Of a stretch of 39,128 bases of DNA, positions 15,284-23,155 are shown piece by piece. The DNA comes from an uncultured Oscillospiraceae bacterium (GTDB lineage Bacteria > Bacillota > Clostridia > Oscillospirales > Oscillospiraceae). The stretch covers positions 1-39,128 of the forward strand of contig CAJUOT010000026.1 in assembly GCA_910588135.1 (NCBI GenBank), read 5' to 3'. Numbering within the stretch: the first letter of the stretch is position 1; every line of letters begins with the position of its first letter. Made by a program: the position numbers and the translations under genes. Under the pieces are notes generated by a model. That model was not told where the DNA came from and searched no databases. It saw only the letters and a list, made by a program, of their open reading frames with translations.

Positions 15284-17287
15284 TCAGGCCTTGTGGCTCT
15301 CCACAATGGCGCCGGAACGGAAGGCGGCCACCAGGTCGATGAGCTCGTCAATCTGCCCTTGGAGCTTCCGGCCAATGTCCGTCTGGAGGATCATGGCCCG
15401 GCTCTCCAGCCGTTCGAACACCTGGGTGGTGGAGGCGATGTCGTAGTTCTTGCGGATGGCGGCGGCCCTGCCCACAAAGGGTTCGTGGGCCACCAGCCGG
15501 AAGCAGGAGGAGTTGTAGATCAGGGTGTACCCGGCGATGCCGGTGGTCTTCTGATAGGCCTTGCAGAACCCGCCGTCGATGACCACCAGCCGGCCGCCCC
15601 CCTTCACCGGGCTCTCCCCCTTCTTGGACTTGACGGGGACGTGGCCGTTGATGATGTGGCAGTGGGGACCCTCCAGGCCGAACTCCTTCAAAATGCCCTC
15701 GCACACTGCGGGGTCGTTGTACAGGGTGTAGTAGGCGTTTTTCGGCTCGGCATGGGTGGAGGCGTCGGCGATGAACCGGCGCTCGAAGGTGGTCATCCGG
15801 TCCCGGCCGAAAATGGGGGAGTTGCGCCCCGCCCACAGCCACCACAGGAAGTCCATCCCCTGCTGGCGCTCCGGGGAGCCGGGCCTGTTGTAGTAGGCCC
15901 GGCGGGCCACCCGGTCGGCGTAGTCCAGGAACCTCTTGCCGCTCAGCCCGTCGCAGCCGTGGCCGATGGAGAACTCCATGAACGAGCCGTCCTCCCGCAT
16001 GGGGATGCAGCCGTGGAAGAGGAGGTTGCCGTTGCAGATGCGGTACAGGCTGCCCTTGGAGTAGAGGAAGCGGACATGGCGCTGAAGCTTCTCGCTGTGG
16101 CGGAAGGACCGGGTGAGGGTGTTGATGAGGGCGTCCTCCTCCGGGGTGAGGGCATAGGGGTCCGCCGGGTCCACGGTGGGAAAGTCGGTGTCCAGCATGG
16201 GGTAGCTCACGCCGCCGATGGACACGGTCTTGTTCCCATAGTCGATCTTGTCCAGCAGCAGCCGGTCGTCCATGCCGAAGGAGGGGTTGCGCTTGATCTT
16301 CTGCCCCTCCAGCTTGAACAGGATCATGGAGATGGCCTTGTTCATCCGGGCGCACAGCAGCTTGTCCCGGTCGGTGACGCTGTCCTCGTCCTCCTTGGTG
16401 ATCTTCACCTCGAAGCAGCTGATGTCGCGCTTGCGGTAAAACTCGTCGGCAAACACGGACAGGGGCCGCAGGGAAATGCCGTAGCCCGTCTCAATGACCT
16501 CCAGGTTGTTGTAGCGCAGGGAGTTGGCCAGCACGGTGGCCACCAGGGTGCGGGAGCCGGAGGCCGCCCCCATCCAGAGGATGTCGTGGTTGCCCCACTG
16601 GATATCCACGCTGTGGTATTTCATCAGGCTGTCCATGATGATGTCGGCCCCGGGGCCCCGGTCGAAGATATCCCCCACCAGGTGGAGGTGGTCCACCGCC
16701 AGGCGCTTGATGAGCTCGCACAGCTGGATGAGGAAATTGGACGCCCGGTCCAGGTCGATGATGGTATTGATGATGTTTTCGTAATAGTCCCGCTTGTCCG
16801 CCTCGTTCTTTTCGTAATGGGTGTGGATCAGCTCGTCCAGGATATAGGTGTACTCCGGGGGCATGGCCTTGCGGACCTTGGAGCGGGTGTACTTGGCGCT
16901 CACCAGGCAGCACAGGTCGATGAGCCGGTGGAAGGTGATCCGGTACCATTCCCGCATATCCTCCGTCTCCCGCTCGATCTCCTCCAGCTTCTCCTCGGGG
17001 TAGTAGATGAGGGTGGCCAGCTGGTCCCGGTCCGCCCGGGGCACGGTGGAGCCCAGCAGCTCGTCGATCTTCACCCGCACCACGCCGGAGGCGGAGTTGA
17101 GGATATGCTGAAAGGCCTCAAACTCCCCGTGGACATCGCTCAGGAAGTGCTCGGTGCCCTTGGGCAGGTTCTGGATGGCCCGCAGGTTGATGATCTCGGT
17201 ACAGGCGGACTGGACGTTGGGATACTGCCGGGACAGCAGCTTCAGGTACTCCAGCCGCTGGGGGGAAAACGTGACGGCAGGCTTCAT
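15284..17287 (-). CDS. fbp: Fructose-1,6-bisphosphatase, class III
   Basis: A 667-residue enzyme, ATG 17287 with AAGGAGG seven bases upstream. Class III (Firmicute) FBPases are calcineurin-like metallophosphatases of about 640-670 residues, as here. Metal-binding blocks are visible: FLSDVHGEFEAF (D-x-H), HLVGDIFDRGPGAD (G-D-x-x-D-R-G), QWGNHDILWMGA (G-N-H-D), and the late 'IINGHVPVKSKKGESPVK'. Reaction: fructose 1,6-bisphosphate to fructose 6-phosphate, the committed step of gluconeogenesis. A weak promoter candidate (TTTTCT-17-CATAAT, minus strand 17327-17355) lies between it and the recR terminator, so it is probably transcribed alone. Confidence 0.97.
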   Translation of the reverse strand: MKPAVTFSPQRLEYLKLLSRQYPNVQSACTEIINLRAIQNLPKGTEHFLSDVHGEFEAFQHILNSASGVVRVKIDELLGSTVPRADRDQLATLIYYPEEKLEEIERETEDMREWYRITFHRLIDLCCLVSAKYTRSKVRKAMPPEYTYILDELIHTHYEKNEADKRDYYENIINTIIDLDRASNFLIQLCELIKRLAVDHLHLVGDIFDRGPGADIIMDSLMKYHSVDIQWGNHDILWMGAASGSRTLVATVLANSLRYNNLEVIETGYGISLRPLSVFADEFYRKRDISCFEVKITKEDEDSVTDRDKLLCARMNKAISMILFKLEGQKIKRNPSFGMDDRLLLDKIDYGNKTVSIGGVSYPMLDTDFPTVDPADPYALTPEEDALINTLTRSFRHSEKLQRHVRFLYSKGSLYRICNGNLLFHGCIPMREDGSFMEFSIGHGCDGLSGKRFLDYADRVARRAYYNRPGSPERQQGMDFLWWLWAGRNSPIFGRDRMTTFERRFIADASTHAEPKNAYYTLYNDPAVCEGILKEFGLEGPHCHIINGHVPVKSKKGESPVKGGGRLVVIDGGFCKAYQKTTGIAGYTLIYNSSCFRLVAHEPFVGRAAAIRKNYDIASTTQVFERLESRAMILQTDIGRKLQGQIDELIDLVAAFRSGAIVESHKA

Positions 17288-17344
17288 GGGGCGTCCTCCT
17301 TTTGATGGATATTTTTGTCTGGCCCTATTATGCCATAGACCGGC

Positions 17345-17395
17345 TCAAAAGAAAAGAGGGAAAGCGCAAAAACGGAAAAATCTCCGTTTTTGCGC
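17345..17395 (-). terminator. Terminator of recR
   Basis: A perfect 13-bp stem (17364-17376 with 17383-17395) containing CAAAAACGGA / TCCGTTTTTG, followed on the minus strand by TTTCCCTCTTTTCTTTT. It lies 22 bases after the recR stop. Confidence 0.85.
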
Positions 17396-17417
17396 CCCCG
17401 TTTTCGTTAAAACAATA

Positions 17418-18020
17418 TCAAATTTCGCGTCTGCCCTCCAGCGCCCGCATTAAAGTGGCGTCGTCGGCAAACTCTAAGTGGCTGCCCACCGGGATGCCGT
17501 AGGCCAGCCGGGTGGTGCGCACCCCGAAGGGCTTGAGCAGCCGGGACAGGTACATGGCGGTGGTCTCCCCCTCGGTGTCCGGGTTGGTGGCCATGATAAC
17601 CTCCTCGATCCCCCCGGCGGACACCCGCTCCACCAGCTGGGCGATGCGCAGGTCGTCGGGGCCCACATGGTTCATGGGGGAGATCACCCCGTGGAGCACA
17701 TGGTACACCCCCCGGTACTCCCGGGAGCGCTCCATGGCCACCACGTCCTTGGGGTCGGCCACCACGCACACCACGCTGTGGTCCCGCTTGGAGGAGGCGC
17801 AGATGGCGCACGCCCCGTCCCCGTCGGTGAGGTTCTGGCAGGCGGGGCAGCAGCCGATGGAGGTTTTCGCGTCCAGCAGGGCGGCGGCGAAGTCCTGGGC
17901 GGCCTGCTCCGGCTGGTCCAGGATGTAGAAGGCCAGGCGCTGGGCGCTCTTGCGGCCCACGCCGGGGAGCTTGGCGAACTGCTCCACTAAGTTTTCCAGG
18001 GCGGCGGGGAAATAGTCCAT
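17418..18020 (-). CDS. recR: Recombination mediator RecR
   Basis: A 200-residue protein, ATG 18020 with GGAGG seven bases upstream. N-terminal helix-hairpin-helix (LPGVGRKSAQRLAFYIL), a zinc finger with C58-P-A-C61 and C71-A-I-C74, then the Toprim domain (VVCVVADPKDVVAMERS; VIMATNPDTEGETTAMYL) and the C-terminal 'TRLAYGIPVGSHLEFAD'. Role: works with RecO and RecF to load RecA on gapped DNA. In Firmicutes recR usually follows dnaX and a YbaB gene, but here it follows rpe and an unknown gene, so the local order is unusual. Confidence 0.97.
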   Translation of the reverse strand: MDYFPAALENLVEQFAKLPGVGRKSAQRLAFYILDQPEQAAQDFAAALLDAKTSIGCCPACQNLTDGDGACAICASSKRDHSVVCVVADPKDVVAMERSREYRGVYHVLHGVISPMNHVGPDDLRIAQLVERVSAGGIEEVIMATNPDTEGETTAMYLSRLLKPFGVRTTRLAYGIPVGSHLEFADDATLMRALEGRREI

Positions 18021-18053
18021 GGGAAATCCTCCAAAGCAAACATCATTGTAAAA

Positions 18054-18497
18054 TCAGCCGCGCCCGTCTGGGAACGCGCCGGCCAGCCGCCGGGACAGCT
18101 CGGCCAACGCCGGGGGAAAGTCGGCCTCGTAGTCGTACCAGAGCACCTCGTCCCGGTTGGCACACACCAGCGGGACAAAGGCGGCAAACAGGCTCATGAA
18201 CCCGCCGGGGCAGGCCTCCGTCAGCGGCTTTCCGTCCCGGAGGACCAGCAGTTCAAAGGTGCTGAGATAATACCGGGGCACCTTTTTCAGCTCCACCAGC
18301 CGGATAAGGGTGCTGGGGCCGACGCGGGCGCTTCTGGTCTGCCGCAGCCCCGCCTGAAAGCTGAGGCCGGGAATGGCAGGCAGAGCGAAAGCATCCTGAA
18401 TCTGCCGGGTCAGCGTTTGGACGGCCTGTTCCTCGTAGGTCAGGATTCGCTCCAGCAGGCCGCTGTCCGACCGCTGTTCCTTCAACCGATAGGTCAT
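18054..18497 (-). CDS. Hypothetical protein
   Basis: A 147-residue protein, ATG 18497 (MTYRLKEQRSD), with GGAGG seven bases upstream; four bases after the rpe stop and 33 before recR. No signal peptide or membrane helix. Composition is mixed: an N-terminal charged helix (SGLLERILTYEEQAVQTL), a middle with 'TLIRLVELKKVPRYYLSTFELLVLRDGKPL', and 'GFMSLFAAFVPLVCANRDEV'. I do not recognise the family. Position inside a tight rpe-X-recR run suggests co-expression. Confidence 0.7.
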   Translation of the reverse strand: MTYRLKEQRSDSGLLERILTYEEQAVQTLTRQIQDAFALPAIPGLSFQAGLRQTRSARVGPSTLIRLVELKKVPRYYLSTFELLVLRDGKPLTEACPGGFMSLFAAFVPLVCANRDEVLWYDYEADFPPALAELSRRLAGAFPDGRG

Positions 18498-18501
18498 TCC
18501 C

Positions 18502-19146
18502 CTACCTCCGCAGGGCCTCAATGGCCTTTGCCGGATCGTCCGCACCGTACACCGCACTGCCCGCCACCAGCACCGTGGCCCCGGCTTCTATGACCAGGGG
18601 GGCGGTTCTGGCATTGACGCCGCCGTCCACCTCCAGCTCACAGGCGGGGTTGTACCGGTCGATCAGGGCCCGCACCTCCCGGATGGTGTCCAGCTGCCCT
18701 TCCATGAATTTCTGCCCGCCAAACCCCGGCTCCACCGTCATCACCAGCACCATGTCCAGCTCCTCAATGTAGGGCAGAATGGCTTTTGCGGAGGTGATGG
18801 GCCGCAGGGCCACGGCTTTCTTCACCCCGTTGGCTGCCATGGCCCGCAGGGCGTCCGCGATGCGGGTGGGGTGGTCGGCCTCCAGGTGGACGGACAGCAG
18901 GTCCGCCCCCGCTTTGCAGAAGGCGTCGATATACCGGGCGGGCTTGTCAATCATCAAGTGGACATCCAGGAACATATCCGTGTGTTTTCGGATGGAGGCC
19001 ACCACCGGCACGCCCACGGTGAGGTTGGGGACAAACATCCCGTCCATCACATCCACGTGGAGCCAGTCCGCGGCGGACACCCGGCCTATGTCCCGCTCCA
19101 GATTGCAAAAATCCGCCGAGAGAATGGAAGGAGCCACTTTGACCAT
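18502..19146 (-). CDS. rpe: Ribulose-phosphate 3-epimerase
   Basis: A 214-residue TIM-barrel enzyme, ATG 19146 with GGGG seven bases upstream. Signature blocks: APSILSADFCNL, DWLHVDVMDGMFVPN with metal ligands H30 and D32, 'MFLDVHLMID' (His), 'VMTVEPGFGGQKFM', 'LEVDGGVNART' (Asp) and 'LVAGSAVYGADDP'. Reaction: D-ribulose 5-phosphate to D-xylulose 5-phosphate in the pentose phosphate pathway. It lies downstream of an unusual structured region (19147-19334) and is followed directly by an unknown gene and recR. Confidence 0.97.
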   Translation of the reverse strand: MVKVAPSILSADFCNLERDIGRVSAADWLHVDVMDGMFVPNLTVGVPVVASIRKHTDMFLDVHLMIDKPARYIDAFCKAGADLLSVHLEADHPTRIADALRAMAANGVKKAVALRPITSAKAILPYIEELDMVLVMTVEPGFGGQKFMEGQLDTIREVRALIDRYNPACELEVDGGVNARTAPLVIEAGATVLVAGSAVYGADDPAKAIEALRR

Positions 19147-19334
19147 GTTTTTTCCCCGCTTTCTTCAATATCCCTCCGGGGGACGGGCCGTCCTCCCCGC
19201 CGGGGCTCGGCGCACCCGCCGCCGGAGCGCATAGGATGGAACACGCGGAGGTCGCTGCCCACGGCGGCCGGGCGGCTCCCCATGTCCCCGCTCGCGCCCG
19301 GCTGTTTCGCAGGGCGGCGCGCCGCACCTGAATA
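19147..19334 (-). other. Highly structured G+C-rich region upstream of rpe, possible leader RNA or ncRNA
   Basis: 188 bases without a convincing gene. Perfect inverted repeats: GGACG-ggc-CGTCC (19181-19193), GCCGCCG (19218-19224) with CGGCGGC (19262-19268), GCCGGGCG (19267-19274) with CGCCCGGC (19295-19302), and the palindrome GCGGCGCGCCGC (19314-19325). The minus strand would make a chain of hairpins immediately before rpe. I tried 6S RNA, SRP RNA, T-box and the common riboswitches by eye and none fits; a stretch resembling the ZTP 'CCGCC-TGGGCA' motif is present without the rest of that motif. Confidence 0.4.
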
Positions 19335-19367
19335 CCCCCCGCCGCCGCAATATGTGGCGGCGGGGGG
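19335..19367 (-). terminator. Hairpin after ilvA, probable terminator
   Basis: A perfect 12-bp stem CCCCCCGCCGCC / GGCGGCGGGGGG (19335-19346, 19356-19367), eight bases after the ilvA stop. The minus-strand 3' flank is TATTCAGG, so there is no good U-tract and termination may be partial. Confidence 0.55.
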
Positions 19368-19374
19368 AGCTGCT

Positions 19375-20598
19375 TTACCCCGTGATGGTGCCGCTGGCGG
19401 CCACCTCCCTGACCTGGTAGCCCTCCCGCTTCAGCGCGTCCAGAATCTCCGCCTTGTGGCCCAGGCCGAAGGCCTCCAGCGTGACCTTCAGCTCCACCCC
19501 CGCCTGACGGTTGATATTGACAAACTGGTTGTGGTCCAGCTTGATGATGTTGCCGCTGAGCCCCGCCACCAGGTCGGCGATGCGCAGCAATTCGCCGGGC
19601 CGGTCGGGCAGCTGCACCGAGAAGGTGAAAATGCGCCCCCGGTTGATGAGCCCGTGCTGCACCAGGGAGGAGATGGTGATCACGTCCATGTTGCCTCCGG
19701 ACAGCACGCTCACCACGTTCTGGCCCGGGCAGTCCAGGTGCCTCAGGGCGGCGATGGTGAGCAGCCCCGCGTTCTCCACCACCATCTTGTGCTTTTCCAT
19801 CACATCCAGGAAAGCGTCCACCAGCTCGTCGTCGTCGATGGTGAGGATGCCGTCCAGGTTCTTTTGAATATAGGGGAACACCTGATCCCCGGGGGTTTTC
19901 ACCGCCACGCCGTCGGCGATGGTGGTGACCCTGTCCAGCGTCACCACATGGCCCGCCTCCAGGCTTGCCTTCATGGACGCCGCCCCGGAGGGCTCCACGC
20001 CGATGACCTTGACGGAGGGGTTGAGCAGCTTGGCCAGGGTGGACACCCCCGCCGCCAGACCGCCGCCCCCCACGGGCACCAGGATCACGTCCACATCGGG
20101 CAGGTCCTTGAAAATCTCGTAGGCGATGGTGCCCTGGCCGGTGGAGACGGTCAGGTCATTGAAGGGGTGGACGTAGGTGAGGCCCTCCTCTTCGCTGAGC
20201 TTCGCGGCCAGCGCCGCCGCGTCGTCAAAGGTCTCACCGTGGAGCACCACCTTTGCCCCGTAGTCCTTGGTGCTGTTCACCTTCACCAGGGGGGTGGTGG
20301 TGGGCATGACGATGGTGGCGGCCACCCCCGCCGCCTGGGCGGCGTAGGCCACCCCCTGGGCGTGGTTGCCCGCCGAGGCCGTCACCAGCCCCCGCTCCTT
20401 CTCCGCCTCGGTGAGGGTGGAGCACTTGAAGTAGGCCCCCCGGATCTTGTACGCCCCGGTGACCTGCATATTCTCCGGCTTGATGTACACCTGGCAGCCG
20501 GCGGCCCTGGTGAAAAAGGGGCTGTACATCAGGTCGGTGCGGTGAAGCACGCCGTCCAGCACCCTGCGCGCCGCCTTGAAATCGTCTAACGTCATCAT
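19375..20598 (-). CDS. ilvA: Threonine ammonia-lyase (threonine dehydratase)
   Basis: A 407-residue PLP enzyme. Start ATG 20598 (MMTLDDFKAARR) with AGGGAG nine bases upstream; the longer frame reaches into the promoter's -35 and is excluded. PLP lysine K51 in VTGAYKIRGAYFK, SAGNHAQGVAYAAQ, the phosphate loop VGGGGLAAG, and a C-terminal ACT domain (FTFSVQLPDRPGELLRIADL). Reaction: L-threonine to 2-oxobutanoate and ammonia. The single ACT domain and about 400-residue length fit the TdcB-like/catabolic or Clostridial type rather than the 500-residue, two-ACT biosynthetic IlvA. No other isoleucine genes are nearby. Confidence 0.93.
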   Translation of the reverse strand: MMTLDDFKAARRVLDGVLHRTDLMYSPFFTRAAGCQVYIKPENMQVTGAYKIRGAYFKCSTLTEAEKERGLVTASAGNHAQGVAYAAQAAGVAATIVMPTTTPLVKVNSTKDYGAKVVLHGETFDDAAALAAKLSEEEGLTYVHPFNDLTVSTGQGTIAYEIFKDLPDVDVILVPVGGGGLAAGVSTLAKLLNPSVKVIGVEPSGAASMKASLEAGHVVTLDRVTTIADGVAVKTPGDQVFPYIQKNLDGILTIDDDELVDAFLDVMEKHKMVVENAGLLTIAALRHLDCPGQNVVSVLSGGNMDVITISSLVQHGLINRGRIFTFSVQLPDRPGELLRIADLVAGLSGNIIKLDHNQFVNINRQAGVELKVTLEAFGLGHKAEILDALKREGYQVREVAASGTITG

Positions 20599-20638
20599 GT
20601 GGAAGGACTCCCTTGGCATATTCAAAATGGATTGACCT

Positions 20639-20667
20639 ATTTTACATGAAGAAATTGTTAAAGTCAA
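20639..20667 (-). promoter_or_regulatory. ilvA: ilvA promoter
   Basis: Minus strand: TTGACT (20662-20667), 17 bp, TAAAAT (20639-20644). Its -35 is 20 bases from the -35 of the divergent xpaC promoter. Confidence 0.8.
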
Positions 20668-20687
20668 CCGCCCCGGCCCCCTTCTTC

Positions 20688-20717
20688 TTGACAGGGGAGG
20701 GCGGGGAGGAGTAAAAT
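20688..20717 (+). promoter_or_regulatory. xpaC-telA promoter
   Basis: TTGACA (20688-20693), 18-bp purine-rich spacer, TAAAAT (20712-20717); the xpaC ATG follows 39 bases later. Confidence 0.75.
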
Positions 20718-20756
20718 GTAAGCCGATACTTTGAATTGTGGAGAGGAGCGACGGCC

Positions 20757-21443
20757 ATGGCCTATGTGAAAAAGCGCAGCGTTCTGCCCGTCTACTTCAT
20801 CGGCGGGACATGGCTGCTGTGGGCGCTGTTCCTGCCGCTGTACCGCCCAACCCATTATATCATGGCCGCCCTGGCCTCCTTCATCGCCTACAACCTGGGC
20901 AAGATGCTCTTCCCCGACCGGGGCTATGAGCTGAGCGGCGGGTCTGTCCCCGGCCCCGCCCAGGCCGCCCCCAGGCCGGAGGCCAAGCCCCAGTCCACCG
21001 GGAACCCGGAGATCGACGCCCTGCTGGAGGAGCGGGGCCGGGCGGTGTCCGAAATGCGACGGCTCAACGACTCCATCAAAGACGAGAAAATTTCCGCCCA
21101 GATCACCCACCTGGAATCCACCACCGGCAAGATCATCGACGCCGTGGTGGAAAAGCCCGTCAAGCTGCCCCAGATCCGCAAGTTCATGAACTACTACCTG
21201 CCCACCACCCTGAAGCTGCTCAACGCCTATGACCGCATGGATTCCACCGGCGTGTCCGGCGCCAACATCGACGGCACGAAAAACAAAATTGAGGATATGC
21301 TGGACACCATCTGCGTGGCCTTCACCCGCCAGCTGGACGCGCTGTACGGCGAGGAGGCCCTGGACATCTCCGCCGACATCACCGTCATGGAGCAGATGCT
21401 GGCCCAGGAGGGGCTGGGCGGCATGACCCTGGGCGGCTCGTGA
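20757..21443 (+). CDS. XpaC-like (5-bromo-4-chloroindolyl phosphate hydrolysis) family protein
   Basis: A 228-residue protein, ATG 20757 with GAGAGGAG upstream. Two close N-terminal membrane helices (about residues 10-44) are followed by a short Pro/Ala linker and a charged helical domain: 'LLEERGRAVSEMRRLNDSI', 'RKFMNYYLPTTLKLLNAY', 'ALDISADITVMEQMLAQEGL'. 'YYLPTTLKLL' and the closing 'ADI-VME-ML--EGL' are typical of XpaC. The family is named after a Bacillus phenotype; its biochemical role is unclear. It is commonly found just upstream of telA, as here, with a 98-residue membrane protein between them. Confidence 0.88.
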   Translation: MAYVKKRSVLPVYFIGGTWLLWALFLPLYRPTHYIMAALASFIAYNLGKMLFPDRGYELSGGSVPGPAQAAPRPEAKPQSTGNPEIDALLEERGRAVSEMRRLNDSIKDEKISAQITHLESTTGKIIDAVVEKPVKLPQIRKFMNYYLPTTLKLLNAYDRMDSTGVSGANIDGTKNKIEDMLDTICVAFTRQLDALYGEEALDISADITVMEQMLAQEGLGGMTLGGS

Positions 21444-21453
21444 GGGGTCCGTC

Positions 21454-21750
21454 ATGGAAAAAAAGATTACCAAAAAAGGCTACCGGGTGCTGGCCATCGT
21501 CTGGACCCTGGCCTCTGCCTCTATCGCGGTGGCGTTTGTGCGGCGGCTGTCCGCCGGGTTCAGCCTGCCCCTGCTGCTGCTTTTGGCGCTGAGCATCCTC
21601 ACCGCCGCCAGCTTCTGGAAAAGCTTCCGCAGAACCGAGTCCGGAACTTCGTCCGACCCCTTTGCCCATCCGCCCCGGTTTTCCAGCAACCCGGTGCTGT
21701 TTCCCGACGACCCAGTCCAATCTAAAAATTCGGAGGAGAATAACCCATGA
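21454..21750 (+). CDS. Hypothetical small membrane protein between xpaC and telA
   Basis: A 98-residue protein, ATG 21454. Two membrane helices (about residues 11-29 and 36-54) separated by 'VRRLSAGFS', then a hydrophilic tail rich in Ser, Pro and Asp. Its stop overlaps the telA start (ATGA at 21747-21750), giving translational coupling. No family recognised; position suggests it belongs to the XpaC/TelA function. Confidence 0.7.
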   Translation: MEKKITKKGYRVLAIVWTLASASIAVAFVRRLSAGFSLPLLLLLALSILTAASFWKSFRRTESGTSSDPFAHPPRFSSNPVLFPDDPVQSKNSEENNP

Positions 21751-22961
21751 GTGACGAGCTGAACACAATGCCCGAGCTGACCTTAGACCCCACCGGCGCC
21801 GCCGCGGCCCAGGCCGCCGCCGAAGCTGCGGCCCCCGCCGCCCCCGAGGCGCCGTCCCTTACCCTGGAAAACGCCATCACCCCCGACGACGCAGCGGCGG
21901 TCCAGGCCGCCCGGGACGCCCAGGCCGTCCAGCTGGACGAGAGCCAGCTCAGCGAGGCGGAGCGCAAGGTGGTCAACGACTTTGCCGAGAAGATCGACAT
22001 ATCCGACTCCACCCAGGTGCTCCAGTACGGCGCGGCGGCCCAGAAGAACATCGCGGGCTTCTCGGAAAACGCCCTCAATAACGTGCGCACCAAGGATCTG
22101 GGCGAGGTGGGCGAGGCGCTGTCCTCCCTGGTGGTGGAGCTCAAGACCTTCGGCCAGCCGGAGAAGAAGGGCATCGCCGGGTTCTTCCAGAAGAAAAAAA
22201 ACGAGCTCACCGCCATGAAGGCCAGCTACGACAAGGCGGAGGTCAACGTGGACAAGATCGCCTCCATCCTGGAGGGGCACCAGGTCACGCTGATGAAAGA
22301 CATCGCCATGCTGGACCAGATGTACGACTTGAACACCAAGTATTACAAGGAGCTGACCATGTATATCCTGGCGGGCAAGAAGGCGCTGATGAAGGCCCGG
22401 GGCGAGACCCTGGAGGAGCTGCGCAGAAAGGCCGCCGAGACCGGCGCCCAGGAGGACGCCCAGAAGTACAACGACTACGCCAACCTGTGCAGCCGGTTCG
22501 AGAAGAAGCTCCACGACCTGGAGCTGACCCGGATGATCTCCATCCAGATGGGCCCCCAGACCCGGCTGATCCAGAATAACGACACCCTGATGCTGGAGAA
22601 GATTCAGTCCTCCCTGGTGAACACCATCCCCCTGTGGAAGAGCCAGATGGTGCTGGCCCTGGGGCTGGAGCACTCCCGTCAGGCCACCGCCGCCCAGTCC
22701 GCCGTCACCAACATGACCAACGACCTGCTGCGCAAGAACGCGGAGATGCTCAAGATGGGCACCATCGAGACCGCCAAGGAGGCGGAGCGCTCCGTGGTGG
22801 ATATCGAGACCTTGCAGCACACCAACCAGCAGCTCATCTCCACTCTCGACGAGGTGATGCAGATTCAGAAGGACGGCGCCCAGAAGCGCAAGGAGGCCGA
22901 GCTGGAGCTGGGCCGCATCGAGGGCGAGCTGAAGCAGAAGCTGCTGGAGCTGCGGGGGTAA
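21747..22961 (+). CDS. TelA-like toxic anion resistance protein
   Basis: A 404-residue soluble, almost fully helical protein, ATG 21747 with GGAGG upstream. An Ala/Glu/Pro-rich N-terminal 45 residues lead to the TelA family body: 'VNDFAEKIDISDSTQVLQYG', 'QKNIAGFSENALNNVRTKDLG', 'FFQKKKNELTAMKASYDKAEVNVDKI', and 'MTNDLLRKNAEMLK' near the C-terminus. Members were linked to tellurite and other stress resistance; the mechanism is unknown. It is the third gene of the xpaC operon and is followed by a hairpin repeat that may end or process the transcript. Confidence 0.9.
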   Translation: MSDELNTMPELTLDPTGAAAAQAAAEAAAPAAPEAPSLTLENAITPDDAAAVQAARDAQAVQLDESQLSEAERKVVNDFAEKIDISDSTQVLQYGAAAQKNIAGFSENALNNVRTKDLGEVGEALSSLVVELKTFGQPEKKGIAGFFQKKKNELTAMKASYDKAEVNVDKIASILEGHQVTLMKDIAMLDQMYDLNTKYYKELTMYILAGKKALMKARGETLEELRRKAAETGAQEDAQKYNDYANLCSRFEKKLHDLELTRMISIQMGPQTRLIQNNDTLMLEKIQSSLVNTIPLWKSQMVLALGLEHSRQATAAQSAVTNMTNDLLRKNAEMLKMGTIETAKEAERSVVDIETLQHTNQQLISTLDEVMQIQKDGAQKRKEAELELGRIEGELKQKLLELRG

Positions 22962-22971
22962 GCGCGACGAT

Positions 22972-23060
22972 AGCCGCGCAGGGGAGCTTGGAGCGGAGCG
23001 AAGGCAAAAACCCGAGACCCACGTAGTGGGACTGGGTTTTGCCTGAGTCGCAGCGAAAGC
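22972..23060. repeat. Intergenic hairpin repeat after telA
   Basis: It contains GGGAGCTTGGAGCGGAG (22982-22998), shared with 12563-12585 on the other strand. Next is a long imperfect hairpin whose arms are GGCAAAAACCC (23003-23013) and GGGTTTTGCC (23034-23043), then AGTCGCAGCGAAAGCGAC. The rest, up to 23155, is non-coding and repetitive in style (GGCCGCGCGGCC). Confidence 0.6.
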
Positions 23061-23155
23061 GACCCGGCCGCGCGGCCAATCGGAGCGTGATAACGCCGCA
23101 ATCCGGCTATGCACCCAATCCGAGCGCAATCACATTGCAGTAGAAAGGATTTCCC

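Noticed and set aside
15293..17305. A 670-codon open frame antisense to fbp
   Set aside because: Mirror-frame artefact of a high-G+C gene; no domain signatures.
19147..19334. 6S RNA, SRP RNA or a ZTP riboswitch upstream of rpe
   Set aside because: No GGAAG...AGCAGCC SRP tip, no 6S-like rod with a single central bubble, and only a partial ZTP-like 'CCGCC-TGGGCA' without the 5' half.
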